Source: Actinomycetota bacterium
Lineage (GTDB): Bacteria > Actinomycetota > UBA4738 > HRBIN12
Assembly (NCBI GenBank): GCA_005883885.1
Contig: VAYF01000173.1
Span: 1-5,007 of the forward strand
Length of the DNA: 5,007 nucleotides
Reading direction: 5' to 3'
In this document: piece by piece, positions 1 through 5,007 of the stretch
How the letters are laid out: each line of letters starts with the position of its first letter
How positions within the stretch are numbered: position 1 is the first letter of the stretch
Position numbers and translations under genes: made by a program
Notes under the pieces: model-generated
Seen by the model: only the letters and a program-made list of their open reading frames with translations
The model's database searches: none
Told to the model about the DNA's origin: nothing

Positions 1-1015
1 GGCTCGGCCCGCGGTCCCGGACCCGCTCCACGAGCTGCTCCGACCGCATCGCCTCCAACACGGCGAGGCCCACGGCACCGGCGAGCGGCGCCCCGTCCCA
101 CGTATGTCCGAGAGGGAATCGCCTCGACCCGTCGGCGACCGCTTCGTAGACGTGCTCGCGGACGAGCACCGCGCCGATCGCCGCGTAGCCGGCGCCGAGC
201 CCCTTCGCGGTCGCGATGATGTCGGGAACGCACCCGGTCGCCTCGCCGGCGAACCAGTTCCCCGTGCGGCCCACGCCGGTCACGACCTCGTCGAAGCACA
301 CCAGGAAGCCGAATCGATCGCGGCGCTCCGCGAGGCCCTGCCAGAACCGCCGGGGCGGCGAATAGGCGGGCAGGGCGGCGGCGCTGATCGCTTCGCAGAA
401 GAACGCGGAGACGTTCTCGGGGCCGGTCTCCTCGAGCGCGCGATCGAGGGCCGCGAGCGCCGCTTCGCCGGTCGGGTCGAAGCGCCAGGTGCTCGGCGGG
501 ATGTGCAGGTGCGGCGGGAGGTACGGGCCGAAGGGCCCGTGCAGCCCGGCTCGCCCCGTGAGCGCGAGGGTCTCCATCGTCGGGCCGTGATAGGCCTGCG
601 CCGGCGAGATCACCTGCCAGCGGTTGTGCTCGCCTCGCTCGACGTGATACGTGCGCGCGAGCTGGATGGCCATCTCGATGGCGTCCGCGCCCGCGACCGT
701 GAACTTCACCCGGCTGAACCCCTCGGGGGCAACCGCGATCAGCTCGTCGGCCAGACGCTCCTGGAGCGGGTTGGTGAGCCGTTCGTTGTGGACGAAGGCG
801 AGCTTCTCGCCCTGGGAGCGGGCCGCCTCGATGATGTCGCGCCGGCCGTGCCCGAGCGTCGCCGCCATCGAGCCGCCGCTCATCGCGTCCAGGTACCGAC
901 GACCGCCCGCGTCCTCGACCCAGACGCCCTCGCCACGCACGATGACCGGCATCGCCCGGCCCAGGTCGAGTGGGAGCACGTGCGTTCGGTCGCTCTCGAC
1001 GGATGCTTCCGGCAT
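1..1015 (-). CDS. Class III (omega-type) PLP-dependent aminotransferase, C-terminus cut by window edge
   Basis: Reading the minus strand from the ATG at 1015 gives 338 uninterrupted codons to the left edge. Fold type I, class III marks are present in order: an AGADAIE segment at residues 108-114 where the family usually has SGSEAVE, contacting the cofactor phosphate; YHG at 142-144, the aromatic stacking on the PLP ring; a Glu at 208 in FFCEAIS, where relatives have EP; FDEVVTGVGRTG with Asp242, which pairs with the pyridine nitrogen; TAKGLGAGY with Lys271, the Schiff-base lysine; and GHTWDG with the phosphate-binding His-Thr at 304-305. Family members are about 420-460 aa, so roughly 90-110 residues are missing. 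The protein is expected to be cytosolic and to move an amino group from an amine or omega-amino acid to pyruvate or 2-oxoglutarate; the substrate is not readable. It is divergent from the synthetase/amidohydrolase cluster, suggesting a shared catabolic role. The start is supported by a strong ribosome site 5 nt upstream. Family is certain; specific function is not. Confidence 0.93.
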   Translation of the reverse strand, partial: MPEASVESDRTHVLPLDLGRAMPVIVRGEGVWVEDAGGRRYLDAMSGGSMAATLGHGRRDIIEAARSQGEKLAFVHNERLTNPLQERLADELIAVAPEGFSRVKFTVAGADAIEMAIQLARTYHVERGEHNRWQVISPAQAYHGPTMETLALTGRAGLHGPFGPYLPPHLHIPPSTWRFDPTGEAALAALDRALEETGPENVSAFFCEAISAAALPAYSPPRRFWQGLAERRDRFGFLVCFDEVVTGVGRTGNWFAGEATGCVPDIIATAKGLGAGYAAIGAVLVREHVYEAVADGSRRFPLGHTWDGAPLAGAVGLAVLEAMRSEQLVERVRDRGPS

Positions 1016-1020
1016 ACGGC

Positions 1021-1027
1021 TCTCCTC
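1021..1027 (-). promoter_or_regulatory. Ribosome binding site of the aminotransferase gene
   Basis: On the minus strand GAGGAGA lies 5 nt before the ATG at 1015. It is a near-ideal Shine-Dalgarno match and decides the start against the in-frame ATG codons further inside, for example residue 22. Confidence 0.75.
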
Positions 1028-1067
1028 AACGCGTACCCGCGACGGCCCGCAGGTCCCGCCTCCTCGT

Positions 1068-1097
1068 AGCGTAGGGCAACGCCCCGTTGCGGACCAA
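1068..1097 (-). promoter_or_regulatory. Weak candidate sigma70-type promoter for the aminotransferase gene
   Basis: On the minus strand TTGGTC (1097-1092) is followed after 18 bp by TACGCT (1073-1068), a loose -35/-10 pair. It would leave about 45 nt of leader before the ATG at 1015. The -10 match is poor (T, A and final T only). The placement is also supported by there being no other space for a promoter of this gene in the 144-bp divergent gap. Confidence 0.25.
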
Positions 1098-1101
1098 CGG
1101 G
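1076..1101. repeat. Overlapping inverted repeats, candidate operator in the divergent promoter region
   Basis: Two perfect dyads share their central half-site: GCAACG-CCC-CGTTGC (1076-1090) and CCCGTTG-CGGAC-CAACGGG (1083-1101). The result is three alternating CAACG/CGTTG half-sites within 26 bp, starting at 1077, 1085 and 1095. A fourth CAACG lies at 1027-1031, next to the aminotransferase ribosome site. The cluster covers the candidate -35 elements of both divergent promoters, a place where a repressor could control both sides. No T-run follows, so a terminator is unlikely. The binding protein is unknown and is not encoded in the window. Chance dyads are more common in GC-rich DNA, so the operator role is an inference. 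Confidence 0.4.
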
Positions 1102-1116
1102 CCGTCAAGGTATACC
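1087..1116 (+). promoter_or_regulatory. Candidate sigma70-type promoter for the synthetase-amidohydrolase operon
   Basis: TTGCGG (1087-1092) and TATACC (1111-1116) are separated by 18 bp. TATACC is one of the few A/T-rich hexamers in this GC-rich gap. Transcription would begin near 1122-1124, giving a leader of about 36 nt with the ribosome site at 1144-1150. The -35 element overlaps the inverted-repeat cluster, which would allow repression. Confidence 0.45.
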
Positions 1117-1143
1117 CAGCACGCCGCGAGCCGTCGGCGGGAC

Positions 1144-1150
1144 GGAGGGA
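1144..1150 (+). promoter_or_regulatory. Ribosome binding site of the first synthetase gene
   Basis: GGAGGGA lies 9 nt before the ATG at 1160, a good Shine-Dalgarno position that supports this start. Confidence 0.75.
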
Positions 1151-1159
1151 GCCGGATCC

Positions 1160-2488
1160 ATGAGCGACGTGAGGGAGATCCTCGGAAGCTGGCAGTCAGA
1201 CGGGATCGGATTCGTCCGCTTCGAGCTTCCCGACATGCACGGCATCTCGCGGTCGAAGACGATCCCGATCGCCCACGCCTTCGACTACGCCGAGCGGGGC
1301 CTCAACATGTACGGGGGAGCGAGCGTGCTCGATACGCGCTCGGACGTCGTCCCGGGCACCCTGTACCACGACAAGAAGGGCTACGGCGATCAGTTGCTCT
1401 TCCCCGACCCGGCCTCATCCGCGGTGATCCCATGGATGGATCGGACCGCGAGGCTCATCTGCGACGCGCAGTGGTACGACGGGACGCCGCTCGCCGCCAC
1501 CCCTCGCTACGTCTTCCGTCGCGCCCTGGAGAAGGCTCGTTCGATGGGGTTCGACACCCTGATGGGTTCGGAGTTCGAGTTCTATCTCCTGACAGGCGAC
1601 ACGCACGAGCCGCTCTTCGACGGCTACCAGATCTTCAATACCGTCCGGAACGATTACGTCCCCACGATCCGCCGGATCGTCGAGGAGATGTCGAAGGTGG
1701 GCGTGGACATCATCACGGCGAATTGCGAGTACGCCGGGTCGCAGTGGGAGATCAACTTCGCGCCCGGCCGCGGTCTCGCCGGTCCCGACGACGCGTTCAC
1801 GTTCAAGAACGGCGTCAAGGAGATCGCGAAGCAGGACGGGTACCTCGCCACGTTCATGACGAAGCCGTGGGCGGATCACTCCGGGAGCGGATGTCACACC
1901 CACCTGTCGCTCCTTTCCGCGGACTCGGGGCAGAGCGCGTTCGGCGACGCCCACGACCCGCAGGGGATGACCGACACGTGCCGCTCGTTCATCGCGGGGG
2001 TGCTGAAGTACGCGCGCGCGTTCGATTCGGTGATCGCTCCGACCGTGAACTGCCTGCGACGCCGGCGGCCGCACACGTTCAGTCCGTCGAACATCTCGTG
2101 GGGGCTCGAGGACCGCTCGGCGCTGGTAAGGGTGAAGGGAGGCGCTCCGGAGCACAAGCACATCGAGTACCGGGCGCCCTCGGCGCTTTCGAACCCCTAC
2201 CTCGTCGGGGCGGCGCTGATCCAGGCCGGCCTCCGCGGCATCGAGGAGCGGTTGCCCGCACCCGAGCCGTCGAGGCCGGGCGTCCCGGCCGAGGAGGATC
2301 CGTCCTTCGAGAAGCTCCCGATCGCGCTCGAGGAGTCGCTCGAAGCGCTGGAGCAGGAGCCGGCGACGAAGGAGTTCTTCGGCGAGGAGTTCGTGACCGT
2401 GTATTCGGCGATGCGTCGCTACGAGTTGTCCCGGTTCACGGACTGGGTCACGGACTGGGAGCGCGCCGAGTACCTGGAGCTGTTCTAG
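1160..2488 (+). CDS. Glutamine synthetase-family ligase, probable gamma-glutamylamide synthetase type (GS-A)
   Basis: This 442-aa protein spans the whole GSI fold: an N-terminal beta-grasp domain (about residues 12-100) and the catalytic domain (about 110-430). Conserved family marks are GSEFEFYL with Glu138/Glu140, CEYAGSQWE with Glu190/Glu197, GSGCHTHLS with His246/His248, WGLEDRSALVR at 314-324, and IEYR with Glu336/Arg338 followed by SNPYL and the AALIQAG helix. These form the metal, ATP and glutamate sites. Departures from true glutamine synthetase are EYAGSQWE for E-x-x-PGQ-x-E, NCLRRRRPH at 297-305 for NSYKRL-x-PG, SALSNPYL for a D-x-x-ANPYL segment, and no DGSS ammonia-site motif near residue 50. 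The C-terminal LPIALEESLEALE region has no adenylylation Tyr, and the end (TDWERAEYLELF) resembles PuuA/GlnT-type proteins. Expected reaction: ATP-dependent ligation of glutamate to an amine in the cytosol. It is first in the operon, with its own ribosome site. Family is certain; the amine substrate is unknown. Confidence 0.93.
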   Translation: MSDVREILGSWQSDGIGFVRFELPDMHGISRSKTIPIAHAFDYAERGLNMYGGASVLDTRSDVVPGTLYHDKKGYGDQLLFPDPASSAVIPWMDRTARLICDAQWYDGTPLAATPRYVFRRALEKARSMGFDTLMGSEFEFYLLTGDTHEPLFDGYQIFNTVRNDYVPTIRRIVEEMSKVGVDIITANCEYAGSQWEINFAPGRGLAGPDDAFTFKNGVKEIAKQDGYLATFMTKPWADHSGSGCHTHLSLLSADSGQSAFGDAHDPQGMTDTCRSFIAGVLKYARAFDSVIAPTVNCLRRRRPHTFSPSNISWGLEDRSALVRVKGGAPEHKHIEYRAPSALSNPYLVGAALIQAGLRGIEERLPAPEPSRPGVPAEEDPSFEKLPIALEESLEALEQEPATKEFFGEEFVTVYSAMRRYELSRFTDWVTDWERAEYLELF

Positions 2489-2493
2489 GCCCC

Positions 2494-3891
2494 ATGGCGG
2501 GAGGCTCGAGGGCCGCCGCCGGCGGCACGGACGCCGCCGCCAAGGCGGCGCGGCGCCTCGCCGCCGTCGGCGTCGAGTTCGTTGCGCTCGCCGTCGTCGA
2601 CACCGCCGGTGTGACGCTCGTGAAATGCGTCCCGCTCCACCGCTTCGAGGAGGCGGTTCGGTTCGGGATCGGCCTGTCCCCCGTGTTCACGGTCTTCCTC
2701 GTCGACGATTCGATCACCTCTTCTCCCCACATCGGGGGGCCGACGGGCGACACGCGCCTGATGCCCGATCCCGCGGCCACGATGCCGCTCGCCGCGAGCC
2801 CCGGCTGGGCGCTCGCGCCGGTCGACCAGCGGGATCAGGAAGGCGAGCCCTACCCGGGGTGCGCCCGGACGTTCGCGAGGAGCGTGCTCGAGCGGCTCGC
2901 GCGCTTCGGACTCGAGCTGCGCGGAGCCTACGAGATGGAGTTCTTCCTCGGGCATCGCACCTGGGGAGCCCGCGAGGCGGAGCCCGAGCCTGCACACCCG
3001 GGGCCCGCGTACGGCGCGATCGCGCTCGTCGAGGTCGAGCCGTTCGCGACGGCGTTGATCCGCACCCTCGAGGAGCAGGGGACTGGCGTGATGCAGTTCC
3101 ACCCGGAGTACTCGACCGGGCAGCTCGAGCTGTCGGTTCCGCATGGCGCGGGGATCGCGGTCGCCGACACGAACCTGGTCGTCCGACACACGATCCGCGC
3201 CGTTGCCCGGAGCCAGGGGCTCGCTGCCTCGTTCGCGCCGGTCGTGTTCCCCGGGCTCGTCGGTAACGGGGCGCATCTGCACCTCAGCTTGTGGAACCGG
3301 CGCGGTCGCAACGTCTTCAACGGAGGCCGCGGACCGGAGGGGATGACCCGCGAGGCCGAGGCCTTCACGGCCGGCGTCCTGGATGCGTTGCCCGCGCTCA
3401 CGGCTGTCACCGCTCCGTCGGTCGCCAGCTACCAGCGCCTGCAGCCACACCGATGGAGCGGTCCGTGGGCCGTCTGGGGACGCGAGAACCGGGAGGCCGC
3501 GCTCCGTTTCGTCACCGGGATGGTCGGGAGCCGTCCCGGCGCGGCGAACCTCGAGGTGAAGTCGATGGATGCCGCGGCCAACCCGTACCTCGCCCTCGGC
3601 GCGATCGTCGCGGCCGGCATCGACGGCCTGGAGCGCGAGCTGTCCCTCCCCGAACCCGTCCTCGATGATCCGGCGTCGATCCCCGCGACACGGCGGCGCG
3701 CGCTCGGGATCCGGCAGCTCCCGTCCTCGCTCAGCGCCGCGGTCCGCGAGCTGGAGCGATCGCGGGTCGTCGCCGACGCGATGGGCGACGTGCTGTTCGG
3801 CGCGTTCCTCGCCACTCGGCGCGGCGAGGTCGACGCGTTCGAGGGGAAGGACCCCGACACCGTCGTTCGCGCGCACCGCTGGCGCTATTGA
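2494..3891 (+). CDS. Second, divergent glutamine synthetase-family ligase (GS-B), FluG C-terminal-like
   Basis: This 465-aa protein has an Ala/Gly-rich lead (residues 1-22), a beta-grasp domain (about 23-115) and a GS catalytic domain. Visible marks are YEMEFFL (Glu147/Glu149), HPEYSTGQLE (Glu205/Glu212), GNGAHLHLS (His261/His263), SYQRLQPHRW (312-321), WGRENREAALR (328-338), and LEVKSMDAAANPYLALGA (353-370). The segment matching E-x-R, whose Arg binds glutamate in GSI (Arg359 in Salmonella), reads Glu354-Val-Lys356, so the Arg is Lys. The NGSG loop before the first active-site His and the DGSS ammonia motif are also changed, and no adenylylation Tyr is present. An altered acceptor or amine, or a non-catalytic partner of GS-A, is possible. 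The end (HRWRY) is unlike GS-A, so this is not a recent duplication. The ATG lies 5 nt after the GS-A stop with no good Shine-Dalgarno (nearest GGAG is 14 nt away), suggesting translational coupling. Family is certain; function is inferred. Confidence 0.92.
   Translation: MAGGSRAAAGGTDAAAKAARRLAAVGVEFVALAVVDTAGVTLVKCVPLHRFEEAVRFGIGLSPVFTVFLVDDSITSSPHIGGPTGDTRLMPDPAATMPLAASPGWALAPVDQRDQEGEPYPGCARTFARSVLERLARFGLELRGAYEMEFFLGHRTWGAREAEPEPAHPGPAYGAIALVEVEPFATALIRTLEEQGTGVMQFHPEYSTGQLELSVPHGAGIAVADTNLVVRHTIRAVARSQGLAASFAPVVFPGLVGNGAHLHLSLWNRRGRNVFNGGRGPEGMTREAEAFTAGVLDALPALTAVTAPSVASYQRLQPHRWSGPWAVWGRENREAALRFVTGMVGSRPGAANLEVKSMDAAANPYLALGAIVAAGIDGLERELSLPEPVLDDPASIPATRRRALGIRQLPSSLSAAVRELERSRVVADAMGDVLFGAFLATRRGEVDAFEGKDPDTVVRAHRWRY
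2515..2550 (+). repeat. GC hairpin-forming repeats at the 5' end of the GS-B gene
   Basis: A perfect 12-bp palindrome, GCCGCCGGCGGC (2515-2526), is followed by CGCCGCC-AA-GGCGGCG (2535-2550). Both lie within codons 8-19 of GS-B and encode its Ala/Gly-rich lead. They could form stable RNA stems just after the start codon, which would favour initiation by ribosomes arriving from GS-A. They may equally be a by-product of Ala/Gly codons in GC-rich DNA. Confidence 0.4.
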
Positions 3892-3892
3892 G

Positions 3893-3896
3893 AGGG
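3893..3896 (+). promoter_or_regulatory. Ribosome binding site of the amidohydrolase gene
   Basis: AGGG (within GAGAGGGA) lies 6 nt before the ATG at 3903, immediately after the GS-B stop codon. Unlike GS-B, this gene has its own recognisable site, so it can be translated independently on the shared transcript. Confidence 0.6.
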
Positions 3897-3902
3897 ACCG
3901 CC

Positions 3903-5007
3903 ATGGTCGAGGTCGATCTGTCCGGCGCCGAGATCGTCGATGCGCACACCCATCCGTACCGGCTGGCGGACCTCGTCGCCAGAGGCTCCGAGGGCTTCGA
4001 CACCCGCGCGACCTTCCTCGGCGAGGCGTTCTCCTCGTCGTCTCGGCTGGACCCGGAGCTGTGGTCGACCGCGGACCGCCTGACGGACTCGACCGTCCTG
4101 GGGATCACGATCGTGCGATGGCTCGCGCGGCACCTGGGATGCGAACCGACCCGCCAGGCGGTCACCGCGACGCGCGCGAGCGCGATCCAGGCGGATGCGG
4201 TCGGGTACACGAAGGGCTTGCTCGACGCGGCGGGCGTCGTGGCGGTGCTGGCCGACGAGGGCTACCCGCAGCCGCCGATCCCCGCCGTGGAGTTCGCGGG
4301 GACGATCGGTGTTCGGGTGAGCCGCGTCGCACGGCTGGAACCGTGGATCATCGCCAGGCGCGAAGGGTCGTTCGACGACCTGGTCGCGGGAGTGGAGACC
4401 GACGCGACCGAGGCCGCCTCCGACCAGAACTGCGTCGCGTACAAGTCGATCGTCGCCTACCGGACCGGCCTGGACGTCGGCGATCCCTCGCCCTCGGAGG
4501 CGGCCGAGGCCTTCGCGCGTTGGCGCGCCGACGATTGGCGAGAGACGCGGGAGCACGCGAAGCAGGTGAGGGACTTCCTGATCCGACGAACGCTCGCGGT
4601 GGCGAAGGCGAACGACCGAGCGTTCCACTTCCATTGCGGAGGCGGGGACCCCGACATCGACCTGGCGCACGCGTCCCCGAAAGGCTTGTTCCCGTTGCTG
4701 GTCGACGTCCAGCACCAACCGGTGGTGCTGGTCCACAGCGGGTTCCCGTGGGTCGAGGAGGGAGCGTTCATCGCCTCGGTCCTGCCGAACGTGTACCTCG
4801 AGCTCTCCGAGCTGATCCCGTGGGGCTGGGGACAGGTCGAGCCCGCATTGGAGCTCATCGTCGGCTCCGTCCCGGCCGCGAAGGTCATGTACGGATCGGA
4901 CGAGGCGGGCGAGCCCGAGGGCTTCTGGGTCGCGGCCCTCATGGCTCGGGCGGCGCTCCAACGGGTCCTCGGGAGCCTCGTCGACCGCGACTACGTCGCG
5001 GTCGACG
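3903..5007 (+). CDS. Amidohydrolase-2 family protein, FluG/nodulin N-terminal-like, C-terminus cut by window edge
   Basis: Starting 11 nt after GS-B, 368 codons are open to the right edge. Marks of a TIM-barrel amidohydrolase appear in order: VDAHTHP with the HxH metal ligands His15/His17; AYKSIVAYRTGL with Lys181, at the position of the bridging lysine in this superfamily and typical of the FluG-like branch; FHFHCGGGDPD with His242/His244; LVHSGFPW with His278 followed by a VYLELSEL strand; and KVMYGSDEAGEPEGFW with Asp333, the likely catalytic/metal Asp. No signal peptide or membrane segment is seen, so it is probably cytosolic. The usual length of such proteins (about 380-430 aa) suggests only a short tail is missing. 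In fungal FluG and plant NodGS this domain is fused in front of a GSI domain; here it is a separate gene behind two synthetases. By analogy it may hydrolyse a gamma-glutamyl amide or another amide of the pathway. Family call is firm; reaction is inferred. Confidence 0.9.
   Translation, partial: MVEVDLSGAEIVDAHTHPYRLADLVARGSEGFDTRATFLGEAFSSSSRLDPELWSTADRLTDSTVLGITIVRWLARHLGCEPTRQAVTATRASAIQADAVGYTKGLLDAAGVVAVLADEGYPQPPIPAVEFAGTIGVRVSRVARLEPWIIARREGSFDDLVAGVETDATEAASDQNCVAYKSIVAYRTGLDVGDPSPSEAAEAFARWRADDWRETREHAKQVRDFLIRRTLAVAKANDRAFHFHCGGGDPDIDLAHASPKGLFPLLVDVQHQPVVLVHSGFPWVEEGAFIASVLPNVYLELSELIPWGWGQVEPALELIVGSVPAAKVMYGSDEAGEPEGFWVAALMARAALQRVLGSLVDRDYVAVD

Noticed and set aside
104..1069. 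321-aa plus-strand open frame opposite the aminotransferase
   Set aside because: The minus strand encodes a clean class III aminotransferase with catalytic Asp and Lys; the plus-strand product is Arg/Glu-rich and has no motif.
1076..1101. Rho-independent terminator
   Set aside because: The dyads have no following T-run on either strand and lie between two divergent gene starts, where a terminator is not expected.
1103..1108. Minus-strand TTGACG as the -35 of the aminotransferase promoter
   Set aside because: It matches -35 consensus well, but at 17 bp spacing the -10 position reads GGGGCG, so no usable -10 partner exists.
1087..2493. Upstream in-frame extension of GS-B giving a 934-aa open frame
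   Set aside because: The extension is out of frame with the clearly real GS-A, its translation is Arg/Pro-rich without family motifs, and GS homology begins only after the ATG at 2494. It is a GC-rich shadow.
2485..3876. 463-aa minus-strand open frame opposite GS-B
   Set aside because: It mirrors the codons of GS-B, is Arg/Glu/Gly-rich and has no recognisable motif. Long antisense frames are expected at this GC content.
3885..4961. 358-aa minus-strand open frame opposite the amidohydrolase
   Set aside because: Low-complexity, Arg-rich translation opposite a gene with all amidohydrolase metal motifs; an antisense shadow.

Overview
The window is very GC-rich with dense coding, short intergenic gaps, strong third-position G/C and Shine-Dalgarno-like sites. 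This fits a high-GC bacterium, for example an actinobacterial or similar soil or sediment lineage. Nothing in the sequence fixes the taxon. No rRNA, tRNA, CRISPR, IS element or phage gene was seen.

Layout. Positions 1-1015 on the minus strand hold the N-terminal 338 codons of a class III (PLP-dependent) aminotransferase that runs off the left edge. A 144-bp divergent promoter region follows (1016-1159), with a cluster of CAACG/CGTTG inverted half-sites between two candidate promoters. To the right, three plus-strand genes form a tight cluster: a glutamine synthetase-like enzyme (1160-2488, 442 aa), a second and quite different glutamine synthetase-like enzyme (2494-3891, 465 aa), and a FluG/nodulin-type amidohydrolase (3903 to beyond 5007, 368 codons visible). 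The gaps are 5 and 11 bp, so one operon is likely.

How the genes may work together. Both synthetase-like proteins keep the family's main metal-binding Glu/His motifs. Both depart from true glutamine synthetase at the ammonia- and glutamate-binding motifs and lack an adenylylation Tyr motif. This points to gamma-glutamylamide ligases (PuuA/IpuC/GlnT-like) or related ligases rather than ammonia assimilation. In fungal FluG and plant NodGS an amidohydrolase domain is fused to a GSI domain; here the same two modules are separate neighbouring genes, with a second synthetase added. The inferred picture is a small amine or amino-compound catabolic unit: ligase(s) attach glutamate to an amine, the amidohydrolase hydrolyses a pathway intermediate, and the divergent aminotransferase handles an amino group. 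The substrate cannot be read from the sequence, and any oxidase, dehydrogenase, transporter or regulator would lie outside the window.
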